Both the position numbers and the translations under genes were made by a program. A stretch of DNA of 64,000 nucleotides, from assembly GCA_009760855.2 (NCBI GenBank), contig WPIO01000002.1, positions 6,209,001-6,273,000 of the forward strand, read 5' to 3'. The first letter of the stretch is position 1, and each line of letters starts with the position of its first letter. Below the pieces are notes generated by a model, which saw nothing but the letters and a program-made list of their open reading frames with translations, did not search any database and was not told the origin of the DNA. Source of the DNA: Cristatella mucedo. Its lineage: Eukaryota; Bryozoa; Phylactolaemata; Cristatellidae. Below are positions 30,691 to 40,769 of this stretch, one piece after another.

Positions 30691-31914
30691 CGAGCTTCAT
30701 GCATGTAGCTCGATCCACCGGGGATCATCAAGTTGGGATACGATTTGCATTTGATGCAGAGACTGGTAAATTTGTGTTTGTAGATATGTTGTTTCCGGTT
30801 TAAATGCAGGTTAGATAGTTTGGTTATTCGTTTTTTCTTTTATGTGGAGGTCGTCAGAACTTTCAATCCCATTTCTAACATACTTCTCTTGTGAAAGGTA
30901 CCCTAAACAGATATTCGATTGTCGGACTAATTTTATAAGTAAAATTTTTCTTCACATTCCCCCTTAATGCATGTACCTGTACTTGGAAGAACTACCATAG
31001 CGGTTGTCTAGTCCTGAGCATTCAGGACTATCATCTAGTGTAGTAGTATCAGACTGGGGCAGCAGGTTTGAATTCGATCTTAATCACGATTCGTTGCTTG
31101 ATTGTTAGGCAAATAATGTGGCCAGTGATTGGTGCAGCGATTCGTGCTTCATCTACGTGCACTCTTTATGCGGTTAGCTCTCGCTTGCTGGCTGCTGCTT
31201 CTAACCTCAGCTCACTGTTGACATTGCATCACGTGGCAGTAGAGCAGTCTAATGCAGGTATTAGAGCAGTCTAATGAACGCTCTGGCATAGGTGCGGTTC
31301 TAAGGGTTACCTACATAGTAAAAGTCAGTTAGTTGTGCAGCTGCCTCCACCGTATCGATTTCGGCAGTTTTGAACAGCACTCTGCAGCAGATCAACTAGA
31401 GCCTGTCTGCTTTGGCCCATGGTCGGTGATAAAGATCGGGCTCGATGCAGACTCGAAGCTGGCAAAGCAGCATTTGATGTTTGTGCTTGCTTGCTGCATT
31501 TGCATTATCGTCGTGCAGCCTTTGTTAGTCCATCCTCGTTTCAGGTCGTCTGCCGTCGTCCTTCCTCGTTTCAGGTCGTCTGCCGTCGATATCTCAGCCG
31601 GCCGCTACTGCTGTTCCTAGCATACTGGCTGTCACCATCGGCCTGCTATCCCTCTGCGTGCTCTTGTTCCCTTCCGAGGGTGAACTGGCGGAAATGGCAC
31701 CTTCCCTACTGAGGCCAAGTGGGATGCATAGGCAGCTGGCAGCTTTTGTGCTGGGTTAGTATCGGCCACTGATGTTGTTGCGATGCCTGTGTGTGCCTGT
31801 ATTCTCTGGCTGCTGCTGCTACTGCATGGTTTTGCTGCACTTTTTTGTCCGGGCTTCTGTGCTCCTCCGTTACGCCTTGCCTACAGCTGCCCAGCTGCTC
31901 GTGATGGCCGCGAT
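30691..31914. other. unassigned sequence with a 30-bp tandem duplication
   Basis: CCTCGTTTCAGGTCGTCTGC followed by CGTCG occurs twice in a row (about 31534-31591). Nothing else recognised. Confidence 0.45.
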
Positions 31915-32085
31915 GGCACGCACTAGGTAAGGCGGTTGCTTTGACGACCTCGGTCCCGAGGTCGTGGGTCTGATTCCTGCGTGGGCGATTCTTTATCGCC
32001 ACTGCAAGCGGTGGTGATAGCCGTAAACGCTCTTCTGTTGCTATACAAAAAGAGGCTGTTTAATCAGCTTGTATTTATTTATAGC
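31915..32085 (+). mobile_element. SINE-1 (tRNA-derived)
   Basis: A-box region GGCACGCACTAGGTAAGGCG, B-box GGGTCTGATTCC, the body TTTATCGCCACTGCAAGCGG and the end GAGGCTGTTTAATCAGCTTG. It forms an inverted pair with the copy at 32165. Confidence 0.75.
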
Positions 32086-32164
32086 CGAGATGGTGCTGGC
32101 CGTTTGGCTCCAGTGAATTTTGTTGACTTTTGCCGTTTTCCTCTCACCCATGCATGGCTGTAGT

Positions 32165-32330
32165 AAAGTAAAAGGCCTGCTGATTCAGCAGCCTCATGTT
32201 TATAGCTGGAATAAAGCTTGGCAGCCATCACTTCCACCTGCAGTAAGCAAAACTTAATTGCCTGCTGTAGGAATCGAACCCTCGACCTTGATTGTGACCT
32301 TACCGCTGGGGTAAAACTAGCCAAATTGTA
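32165..32330 (-). mobile_element. SINE-1 (minus)
   Basis: On the minus strand: A-box-like TACCCCAGCGGTAAGGTC, B-box GGGTTCGATTCC (32270-32281), body and end GAGGCTGCTGAATCAGCAG. Confidence 0.72.
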
Positions 32331-32457
32331 TTAGAGCACTTCCTACAACCTGCTGCCTTGTGCTTGATTGTGCACTCTCTCCCATACAGTCGCAACTCTA
32401 ACATTTGCCACTGAGGCCATACCACTGCACATGAGCTGAGGGTTTATGTTTGCGCTT

Positions 32458-32685
32458 CTACATGAAGGCGTTCCCTATCGCACCAGCAGATCCCAAGTGA
32501 CAGGATTCCAAACTGCAGATTCGAATGGTCTCAGGGTCCTTAAGATTAAGTTTAGACAACAGTGAGCTGAAGTAAACTGAACTGTTCAGTAATAAACCAT
32601 TAGCTTTGGCTTGCATAGCCTTAGCAGGAGCATATGTCCTGGGAGAGATGAAAGCATTTATTTCCAGCTTACCCAGGAGGTGCAC
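32458..32685 (-). CDS. possible terminal exon, unrecognised product
   Basis: A minus frame ends TIRICSLESCHLGSAGAIGN followed by AFM and stop. Upstream it reads TYAPAKAMQAKANGLLLNSS and VYFSSLLSKLNLKDPE. A very good acceptor (CTTTCATCTCTCCCAG) stands just before the TYAPAK codons (exon start about 32631). The GAIG-type ending faintly recalls sugar-kinase (ROK-like) C-termini, but this is too weak to assign. No partner exon was found upstream (higher coordinates). Confidence 0.25.
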   Translation of the reverse strand: MHLLGKLEINAFISPRTYAPAKAMQAKANGLLLNSSVYFSSLLSKLNLKDPETIRICSLESCHLGSAGAIGNAFM

Positions 32686-32729
32686 TGTGCCAGTTACAAG
32701 ATAAACAAGAAAGAAAGGAGAGAAAAGTT

Positions 32730-32888
32730 TGGCTGATTTAACAGCCTATATAGCCTTATATAGCTGCAAAAGAGTCTTAACTGCTATCACCACTGCTTGC
32801 ATTTGGCAATAAAGGATCACTCACAGCAGGACTGGAACCCACGACATGAGTCGTAAAGAGCAAGCACCTTACCCCTAGGCTACAACCC
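32730..32888 (-). mobile_element. SINE-1 (minus)
   Basis: On the minus strand: A-box-like AGCCTAGGGGTAAGGTGC, B-box GGGTTCCAGTCC (32831-32842), body CCAAATGCAAGCAGTGGTGA and a TAAATCAGCC end. Confidence 0.68.
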
Positions 32889-33179
32889 AGGGGTAAGCCA
32901 ATTACTGCTAAACAAGGACAGATAGCTGGAAGAGTCTTGCACATAATTTTTTTGTGTGGCAGCCGTACCACTGTAGCCATTAATTGAGGTGCTGGTTTTT
33001 GTGCTCGGATAGCCATGACTGAGATTAGTGCAAATTTCTAGGAAGCGGGCTTCAGGCTAGTAAATCTAGCCAAGGTAACTTGGCTGAAATCTGTTGTCGT
33101 GGACTTACGTGGTATATGTAGGACTGCAGCTCTGGGAAGCTGCTTGACAAGCAGGGAGGAATGTCTGATTGTGTTGGAT
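32889..33179. other. unassigned sequence
   Basis: Short stretch between a SINE and a LINE piece; no feature recognised. Confidence 0.3.
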
Positions 33180-33184
33180 AGGCT

Positions 33185-33718
33185 GATCAGTCAAGGAACT
33201 CATCGACTTCAAGGTTTTGTCGCTCACTTTGAGGTCCCTTCATTCTTTGGCTCCAGCCGACCTATCAGATCTACTGCATCACCATGATAAGCATCGTACC
33301 ACCCGCTTTTCGGAATCTAACTATTTACATATACCTCGTACAGACCTCAAATTCTTTGGAGAACGTGCCTTTAGTTCGTATGCTCCCAAAGCCTGGAACT
33401 CTCCCGATTTCCGTCACAACATCCCCTGACGACCGCATTTAAAAAGAAATTAAAAGCACCTATTTATCGTAGCATTTAGTAGGTCCCTTTGATTCATTCT
33501 TTATGTGCTTATGAGTGCTGACACTGTTGCATGCTGCCACTAACCACACTTGCATGCTGACCCTGTGCATGTCAGCCCTAACCATGTTATTCATGTTGTT
33601 TATTGAGCATGCTACTACTAACTATCCGATCGTGTTTCCTTTGCAGAAAATGTAGAGCACTTAGAAAGAGATTGAGTTATCTGAGGGCACTTTATCAGGT
33701 GCGTTATTGTTATTATCA
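33185..33718 (+). mobile_element. LINE family A, 3' fragment
   Basis: Reads [39 protein letters not shown] and [16 protein letters not shown], and ends CTTAGAAAGAGATTGAGTTA / TCTGAGGGCAC plus a TTATTGTTATTATC tail. Confidence 0.85.
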
Positions 33719-33721
33719 TTA

Positions 33722-33880
33722 TAAATATATAGTTCATCTGCATAGCACCCTGAGAGAACTTTGTCTCTATTTGGGCGCTTCACATATGCCTGGGGGCTCG
33801 AGTCCACGACCTTAGCCAGACCTTGGTCGGGGCAAGCACCTTAACTGCTGGACCAAACCAGCTCAGGCAGATACCATCTC
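33722..33880 (-). mobile_element. SINE-2 (minus)
   Basis: On the minus strand: GAGCTGGTTTGGTCCAGCAG (A-box), a GGTCGTGGACTCGAGCCCCC B-box region, then the AGAGACAAAGTTCTCT hairpin and the GGTGCTATGCAGATGAACTA end. It lies exactly between two plus LINE A tails. Confidence 0.8.
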
Positions 33881-33887
33881 TACCAAA

Positions 33888-33966
33888 GTCTATAAGCGCC
33901 TAGAAAGAGATTAAGTTCTCTGAGGGCGCTTTATCAAGTGCAATATTATTATTATTATTATTATGC
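33888..33966 (+). mobile_element. LINE family A tail fragment
   Basis: Clean copy of the 3' double hairpin: GCGCC (33896-33900) pairs with GGCGC (33925-33929), and AGAGA pairs with TCTCT inside. An ATT repeat follows. Confidence 0.8.
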
Positions 33967-34434
33967 ATTATCCTATTTAACGGCCGAAGGGAAAAACAGC
34001 AGGGCATTCAATGAAAATGTACCAGTGGTGTTGGTCAGGTGGCAGGCCTATAAACTCACTACAATATGTTTAAGGTTAGGCTGGGAGCTATCTCCACTGC
34101 TGTAGCCAGGTATGCAATCTCAGTTTTATCTGATTATCGTATGCGATTACGTGTAATTTTAACGTGCCTGCCTGGCACAGTTTTGGTGTACAAACTGGTA
34201 CAAGTTGAGGCCAGATGAGCTTACTTTATGTATTCAGCATTTGCATGGACAGTAGAAGTGCTAAAAGTGTTTGGAATCTGGTCCGTGACTCAGCTGACAA
34301 CCCATTTTGTTCCTGTGCTATAATCTGTCGGAACTGAGCTCTGCACTTTTGAGGCTGCACACTCATATTGCTTCTGTGGTGGCCTGTCACTGAGTGCGAC
34401 ACTACAGGGGGTGGTCGTGTGCATCCACACAGCC

Positions 34435-34436
<2 letters not shown>
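33967..34436. other. unassigned sequence
   Basis: No repeat or coding feature recognised. Confidence 0.3.
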
Positions 34437-34510
<74 letters not shown>

Positions 34511-34511
34511 A
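34437..34511. repeat. (TG)n microsatellite
   Basis: About 73 bp of uninterrupted TG. Confidence 0.95.
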
Positions 34512-34514
34512 GTC

Positions 34515-34692
34515 GGACTGCCCTGGTTTGGTCCCCCCAGGGTTAAGGTGCTCATCTTTGATGCCCGAGGTCAAGGTCGAAGCATGTGATAAACTGGGTG
34601 GTAAGCTCGAGCCCTGTGGCACATGGGAAGGGTATGGCCTGTGTAGCGATTAAGTTGTCTTAGCGTGACACACAAGTGAATTATATTCATTT
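34515..34692 (+). mobile_element. SINE-2, degraded
   Basis: A-box-like CCTGGTTTGGTCCCCCCAGG, then GTTAAGGTGCTCATC, B-box-like AAGCTCGAGCCCTGTG (34602-34617) and the tail GCGATTAAGTTGTCTTAGCG. Confidence 0.65.
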
Positions 34693-34892
34693 ATTTGAGA
34701 AATGTACACCAGTCAAACGAAATGTTTCATAAAAAGCAGGAATGGCATAGTTACTATGGTAAAAATACCGAAGCGTCAGTTACTGTCAAATTATTGTAAT
34801 AACTTAATTTGGAGACTTCAGTCTCAGTGCAGAGCAGGGATTATTCGCCCAGCCGTTGGCATCGGGAATGCAGTTGTCGCCTTCTGTTTCAG

Positions 34893-35216
34893 GTATGGTC
34901 GTGTTCGCCATCTTACGATGGTAGTTGTCGGGCTAGTTGTTGGTAAGTATTATTCATCATTCTCATCTCGGGCTTTTTTCTTTTTGCACTTGGCTTATTT
35001 ACACAGCATCTGCCCCAGATGACGAATACTCTCCGACCGGTTACCCATCGAGCGTGTATTTATTGTTTATTTATTTATTATCAGGCTTTATTTATTTTAT
35101 CCAGGCAAGATTACTTTGACCTTGTAGATGCAGAAGAGATGTGCAGTTTTTTGCCGAATCTGGAAGAAGCACCCGATAGCTGTAGCAGGAGGTGGAAGAA
35201 GAGGCAGCAACGATGA
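34893..35216 (+). CDS. exon-like cluster, unrecognised
   Basis: 34893-34942 sits between a good acceptor (CCTTCTGTTTCAG) and a strong donor (GTAAGTATT) and codes YGRVRHLTMVVVGLVV, a possible membrane segment. 35105-35216 follows an ATTTATTTTATCCAG acceptor and reads QDYFDLVDAEEMCSFLPNLE, then EAPDSCSRRWKKRQQR and stop. A middle piece from 35007 (SAPDDEYSPTG) has an acceptor. The phases of these three do not join into one frame, so this is only a hint of a gene. I do not recognise the product. Confidence 0.22.
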
Positions 35217-35929
35217 AATGATGCAGCTCACTTTATCAGATTGTGCATATCGTGCCTCTTGTGTCTTAAATGCACCTCGGTATACTGCTTGACTGTTTGG
35301 GATGCTATAGTCAGTTTGACCTGAGAATTCTTCACGGTGACCTCTGACCTGATAACTCATCGTGATGACCTCGCCTGTTACATAATTGGTGAGATGGCAA
35401 CATTGCGGCCTCAATTCTTTGTCCAAGTTGCATCCAGAAGCCCCGAATGTGACAGAAGCAAACGGAAACCCCCGAGTATGCTGTTTTTGTTTGCATTAGG
35501 CAATTGTTTGTTAAGAAGCAGCACCCTTGTTGAGATGCAAAAATATGCTCACGAGTTTATGGCAAAATGTCGAGACGTACTTTTATCGGCTAAGCAGGGG
35601 CCCACTGACACAAGTGTGTTCTATTAAACGGTACTATTTATGGACCCTGCTGCTGCTACAGTTTGGTCTGTATTTGGGACCAGTAGCCTGATTTAATGAA
35701 ACCGAAGCTGCCCACTTAATGACCAAAATGCCTTTCATTAAGATGCCAGAAGATCTCAGATATCGGCGATATCTGGAAACTTGGTGTTTTTGTATGATCA
35801 ATCAATTTTGCTGAGTAACCACTCACTAGGTGGCTCGTAAGAGATGCTTTGGTCGGCTTGGCTTCTTCCACGTGGTTCAGAATGAATTTACTTCTTTGAA
35901 ACAATCGCCCCATTGTGAGCCTCACCACT
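35217..35929. other. unassigned sequence with one open frame
   Basis: A plus frame 35337-35627 ends STLVEMQKYAHEFMAKCRDV and LLSAKQGPTDTSVFY. The last 40 residues look protein-like and an acceptor-like GTGACAG lies near 35455, but I recognise no family. Confidence 0.22.
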
Positions 35930-36130
35930 TACTGCCCGGCTAGGAACTATACATTTATTGTAAAGGAAGCATGATCCTATGGTTAATGGTAGCATGCTCA
36001 AGGACGGACAGCATAACATGGTTAGAGGTTAATGCACAGGGTCAGCATGCAAATATGGTTAGTGGCAGCATGCACAGTGTCAGTATGCATAGGCGCATAA
36101 AGGACGAATCAGTTGGCCCGGCTAAATGCC

Positions 36131-36182
<52 letters not shown>

Positions 36183-36203
36183 GTATAAAGTATACATGTA
36201 TAA

Positions 36204-36266
<63 letters not shown>
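36131..36266. repeat. (TA)n and (TG)n compound microsatellite
   Basis: TA run at 36131-36178 and TG run at 36207-36266, both inside the 3' UTR region of the minus LINE A. Confidence 0.93.
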
Positions 36267-36267
<1 letters not shown>

Positions 36268-37944
36268 ATTTTCAATTTCTTTTGAAATGCCTTCAAGTCA
36301 GGGGATGTGAATCAAGTTGGAAGTGAGTTCCAGGCTTTGGGAACATGCGAACTAAAGGCAAGGTATCCACAAGATTTGAGGTTCGTGCGAGGTATAGGTA
36401 AATGATTAGATTACGAAAATCAGATGATACGATGCTTAGCCTAGTGGGGGAGTGGATCTGATAGGCTCGAGCCAAATAATGAAGGGACCTAAAAGTGAGT
36501 GACAGAACCCCGAAGTCGATGCATTGCATGACTGGAAGCCAGTACAGTTCGGCGAGAAGTGGTATGATGTGGCGACTGCGACGCTCACGACAGGCAAGCC
36601 TAGCTAGAGTTTTGCACCAGCTGTAAGAGCCTGATTGCACATGCCGGCAGACCAGCAAATAATAGGTTGCAGAAGATAAGACGGGATGTGACAAACACTT
36701 AGTCCAATTTATATGTCGTATCACAGCCTTAACAAGCCCGAATTTTATCGTTGTAATGTAGCTCAAAGTAGGTAGACTTGACTGTGGAGCTGATATGGTC
36801 GTCTATTGAGAGGTCACTTTGGAACATGACACTTAGATTTCGTGCAGATTCAACAAGAGATGTTCGATTTTGGGCGTCAACCTTTTCATTTTCTGAATCA
36901 CTTGGTTTACCAATAACTAAAGTTTTTTTTTATCCTAATTCAATTTAAGAAAGTTTGCTGCCATTCACGTGTGGATGTCATCAATACATGCAATAAGGAA
37001 GTTGAGAGAATTCGACGTGATGGAGGGCTGGGAGGGATCAGAGCAACGGTACAACTGAGCGCCACCTGCACACACGCGAAAGCTTAGATTGTGCTTGGCA
37101 ATCACATCGGCAAGAGCGAGAGTATAAACCGTGAAAAAGAATGGGGCCAAGCACAGAACCCTGAGGTACCCCATCCTCCAGTTGTTCCTCGGACGATCTT
37201 TGTCCGTTCACATCAATACTCTTGAGTCTCCCACTGAAATAGGACTGAACCATTGAAGTGCTGTACCAGCAATGCCCAGCCGAGATGAGAAGAACTTGGT
37301 GATTGATAATATGAAAAGCTGTCGAAAGATCGTGCAAAAAAAGGAGAGATACTCTACCCAAGTCTGCATTCCTAAAAGGGTCGTTACACCGAAGCAATGC
37401 TGACTCTGTGGAGTGATTTGCTCTAAAAAACAAACTGAAACTTACTAGCAAGGTTTGAAGTTTAAATGTACGAGTTCGGCTGGCTTGCCACGACTCGTTT
37501 GTGTTTTTGATAGGAATGGTAGGAGGAAGACGGCAGAAGTTGCTCAAGTTGTCTTGGTCAAGTGTTGCTTTCTTGAGTAGTGGCCTGTATACAGCCTTTT
37601 TAAAGGTTCTGAGACATGACCTGAGGCTAATGATAGTTATGGTGTTAGTTATGCATAGCAGCATCAGATTATGCATCGTAGAAGCAGGACAGTGGGAATC
37701 GGTTCTACAGGACTAGTTGTCTTCTTTGATTGGGATATGAACTTCAAGACGTGGGCGCTAGTGGCCTCCTTGCACGTAGACCCTTAGGTGCTGAATGGAA
37801 TTGAGGGACATGATTCCTGTGGGATGCCACCACCCTATTAATAGACTCTCTGATCTTGTGTCTTGTTGACCAAGATGCTAGAGAAGTGATCACCTAGATC
37901 ACCACAAGGATCACTAATTAAGGAGCTAACCTGGGAGCAGTTAT

Positions 37945-38115
37945 GGAGATGGTGAGCCGTGATGACACACTAGGTCAAAAGGTTGCTCTCCACGACTTTG
38001 GCCCCGAGGCTGTGGGTACGAATCCCGTAGTGGGCGATCCTTTATTACCCCTGCAAGCGGTGGTGATAGCCTTCAAGGCTCTTCTGCTCTATAAAAAAGA
38101 GGCTGCTATATCAAT
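37945..38115 (+). mobile_element. SINE-1 inserted in LINE A
   Basis: GGTGAGCCGTGATGACACAC A-box region, B-box GGGTACGAATCCC (38015-38027), body TATTACCCCTGCAAGCGGTG and an AAGAGGCTGCTATATCAATTAG end. Minus LINE A sequence flanks it on both sides. Confidence 0.82.
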
Positions 38116-38847
38116 TAGTATTTTTTAAATTAATGTTGGACGGTCATCAGCATTTTTGGATCTTGCATCTGTAATTCAATAAGGTTTTTATAAAAGCTTG
38201 ACTTGGCCTTTGCTAGGATTGATTGGTACGACCTACTGCAGTCCTCGTATGCCTGTCGAAAGACTGTCAGACCTGATCTCTTGCATTCTTTTTCAAGCTT
38301 GTGCTTAGTAGATCTAGCTAGTTTAATATTTGTGGTAAACCATAAGCCGTGTGGGCGAGGGCGCACAGTGCGCTTAGTCAGAGGTGCAATATCGTCGAGT
38401 GAAATGTCAACTGTGTCGTGTTGTAACAATCTATCAACGATGACAGGTCAGAAGGAGGATTGAGCACCAGAGGTGAGGCAGATATTCTTGCGCAGACAGC
38501 ATCAATGTCAATGGTCTTGAGATTTTGTGTATCACATGCGATTTTAGATGAGCAGGAGGGCACACATTGTAGACTGAATGAGATCTGCAAGTGATCAGAT
38601 AAGCAAAATTTGGTAATAATGGTACTGAAAACATGCAGTTGTAAGAGACAATTTGGTCGAGTGCGTCAAGCTTGATGTGACTAGGGCCATCCATATGAAA
38701 ATATGAGTCAGTCAATGCACGAGATTCGGTGCTAAAGGCATCAGATAAGTTGTCAAACAGAATGTTGAAATCACCACTAACGAGGAAAGATCGATTTATT
38801 GCACACATGTTTGAAACGAGATCAGAGAAATCTTAGATGGAGGACTG

Positions 38848-39015
38848 GTGAGCCGCAATGGTACACTAGGTAAGGCGGTTGCTTTCACGACTTCAGTCCC
38901 GAGGTCGTGGGTTCGATTCCTGCGGTGGGCGATTCTTTATCGCCACTGCAAGCGGTGGTGATAGCCGTAAAGGCTCTTCTATCGCTATACAAAATGAGGC
39001 TGTTTAATCAGCTAG
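38848..39015 (+). mobile_element. SINE-1, best-preserved copy, inserted in LINE A
   Basis: A-box TGGTACACTAGG (38859-38870) and a consensus-perfect B-box GGTTCGATTCC (38910-38920) give an RNA polymerase III promoter. The body has the CCAC/GGTGG hairpin and ends GAGGCTGTTTAATCAGCTAG. It is derived from a tRNA but has no full tRNA fold, so it is a SINE. Confidence 0.85.
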
Positions 39016-39215
39016 AATTTTGTTTATGCCCGGGGGCGATATACTACCGCCACCATTGGTAGCTTGTTGTCGGGTTAACTCAAAACGATGGATCCGAAAG
39101 ACTGCTTCGAGGGGACTGCACACGGCTCGAATGAAGAATGAGCTTGCGATTATGGTGACTAGACCTCAAGCTTTGATAGGTCTAGGCGTGTAAACAAGGC
39201 TTTCGAGCTTCGTGC

Positions 39216-39627
39216 TTTTGTCCCGCAGCGAGTATCATAAAGAGGCAGCGGCGGCGGCAAGCTAGCTTTTGGCAGCGAATCAGTTCGCAATGCCGTCTGG
39301 CTGCATTCGTAAAAGCAGGGGGTGTACTCGGGGCGCCGCTCTTCCGCAAGTATCGGAGCCCGAAGCTTGTTCGCTTCAACTGTCCCGCTGGTTCGTTAAA
39401 GGTCGGACTACTGTTTGGGCACGATTCAGCTGTACGTGTGGGAGCGAGTAAGACTTTCATCACGTCATACTGTAACCGCGAAGAAGCTCGTCCCCCGGTT
39501 CTCTACTGGTGGACGGTGTAGTGCAGCACTGCAGCGTGGTTAAAACACAGGCGGCCACAACTGGGTGCCGAAAGCAACAGTTTATTGTGGGCCTGTTAGT
39601 AGTGGTTACGCGCCGGCGAAAGCGCTT
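39216..39627. other. unassigned GC-rich sequence
   Basis: Contains GGCGGCGGC and several short frames; it lies next to the LINE A 5' end. No family recognised. Confidence 0.3.
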
Positions 39628-39772
39628 TACGCGGTGCGAACCGGACCGACGGAGTTGACTGCTCGAACTCCCGAAGCCCAATTATAATAAACTACCCTAC
39701 GCGTTTACGCCGCGAGAACCGGACCGACGGAGTTAACTGCGTCCCTAAGCCCGACTACAATAAGCAACTGCA
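39628..39772 (+). repeat. two-copy direct repeat, about 78-bp period
   Basis: GAACCGGACCGACGGAGTT recurs with its context, including an ATAATAAAC / ACAATAAGC end (units about 39628-39697 and 39706-39771). It might be part of an LTR or leader of the gypsy fossil downstream, but that is not shown. Confidence 0.6.
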
Positions 39773-40769
39773 CGCCTGCGTCGCTAGCAGTGGTCCCGTC
39801 CCCGAAGGCGGACCGCTACAGCACCTCAAGATATGAGCAGCTAAGTGAGTAGCCGGCAGAACACAACCTTGCAGTCTAAGTTGCACTTAGCTGTTCGTCG
39901 CCGTAGGTTCGACTCGCGTGCTCTCGAAGCGTAGTCTCGCATCGACTACCGAAGCTGCAGCCCTGAGCTCTGCCAGTCATGTCGTTTGTACTCTTTCTCC
40001 CGCCCTCTTGACCTTGAGCGTAGCTGTTATTTTGTCGGACCCTAGCTCTCGGTGTCCGTCCTCGGCCTATTGGCGTTTGCCTGTAATTTATTAGGTGGCT
40101 CCTCCGCCAGCTTGCCATCCTTTCGCTCTTTGTCTAGTGGAGCACAGTAGTCGGTCCACATCCTGATCGTTCTTTGTCTAACCAAGCTCCATTCTAACCT
40201 GAGCGGATCTCGCTGTCAAACTGACGCCTCGCTCTGCTCCCGGTTAACTAATGTGTTCCAATTCTTCTTGGCTAGTCCCCCCCCCTACGGTTGCTCTAGG
40301 TGCCCTAGTCAGACCCACTAAGGCAAGGGCTAATATCGCGGCTAGGCTGAGAGCTGCCCCAGTGCGATACCGCCACGTGTGCAGAAACTCAGAACACATG
40401 TCGCGAGGCCTCACCCAACTGGGTCGACGTGAAATATTTGTTGGAGCCGCATAGTCCCACGGCACGCTGAATCGTGGAAACGGATCGTAGCTACTGGTGG
40501 CATTGTTTAACCACAGGGCTTGTCCCTGAAGTTCTACCGCGTCGCCAGTGAAGTAATCCTAGAAGGTTTTATCGCTTTGCATTTTCTAACCACTTCCGAT
40601 GAGCCGAAGTAGCGCTCGCTTCGTTAGGTCGTAGCGTGCTCTAGAGTGAAGCATTTTCGATGGTCGTGCCGTATCAGTCAGCCGTATCAGAGAAGGAGAA
40701 ATAGCTTCTTCGAGTGGCGTAATTCACCGCACGTGCTCAAGCTAAGTATTCTTGTGAAATTAGTGCCCG
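39773..40769. other. unassigned sequence upstream of the gypsy pol
   Basis: May hold decayed 5' parts of the LTR element, but no gag or LTR match was seen. No host exon recognised. Confidence 0.3.

Larger units (their letters stand above)
35930..39215 (-). mobile_element. LINE family A, near full-length (minus)
   Basis: In minus order from the right: endonuclease (SFLVSGDFNILFDNL, 38800-38740; FSTESRALTDSYFHMDGPSH), linker (PHGLWFTTNIKLARSTKHKL, 38360-38290), RT start (FKKAVYRPLLKKATLDQDNL), RT palm (ADLGRVSLLFLHDLSTAFHI; DGVPQGSVLGPILF, 37190-37140; FRVCAGGAQLYRCSDPSQPS), thumb and C-terminus to 36300, then the 3' UTR with a TA/TG microsatellite. Two SINE-1 copies are inserted. Many frame breaks. 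Confidence 0.85.

Noticed and set aside
38848-38935. true tRNA gene
   Set aside because: A and B boxes are good, but the cloverleaf is poor and a SINE body and end follow that recur at other sites in the window.
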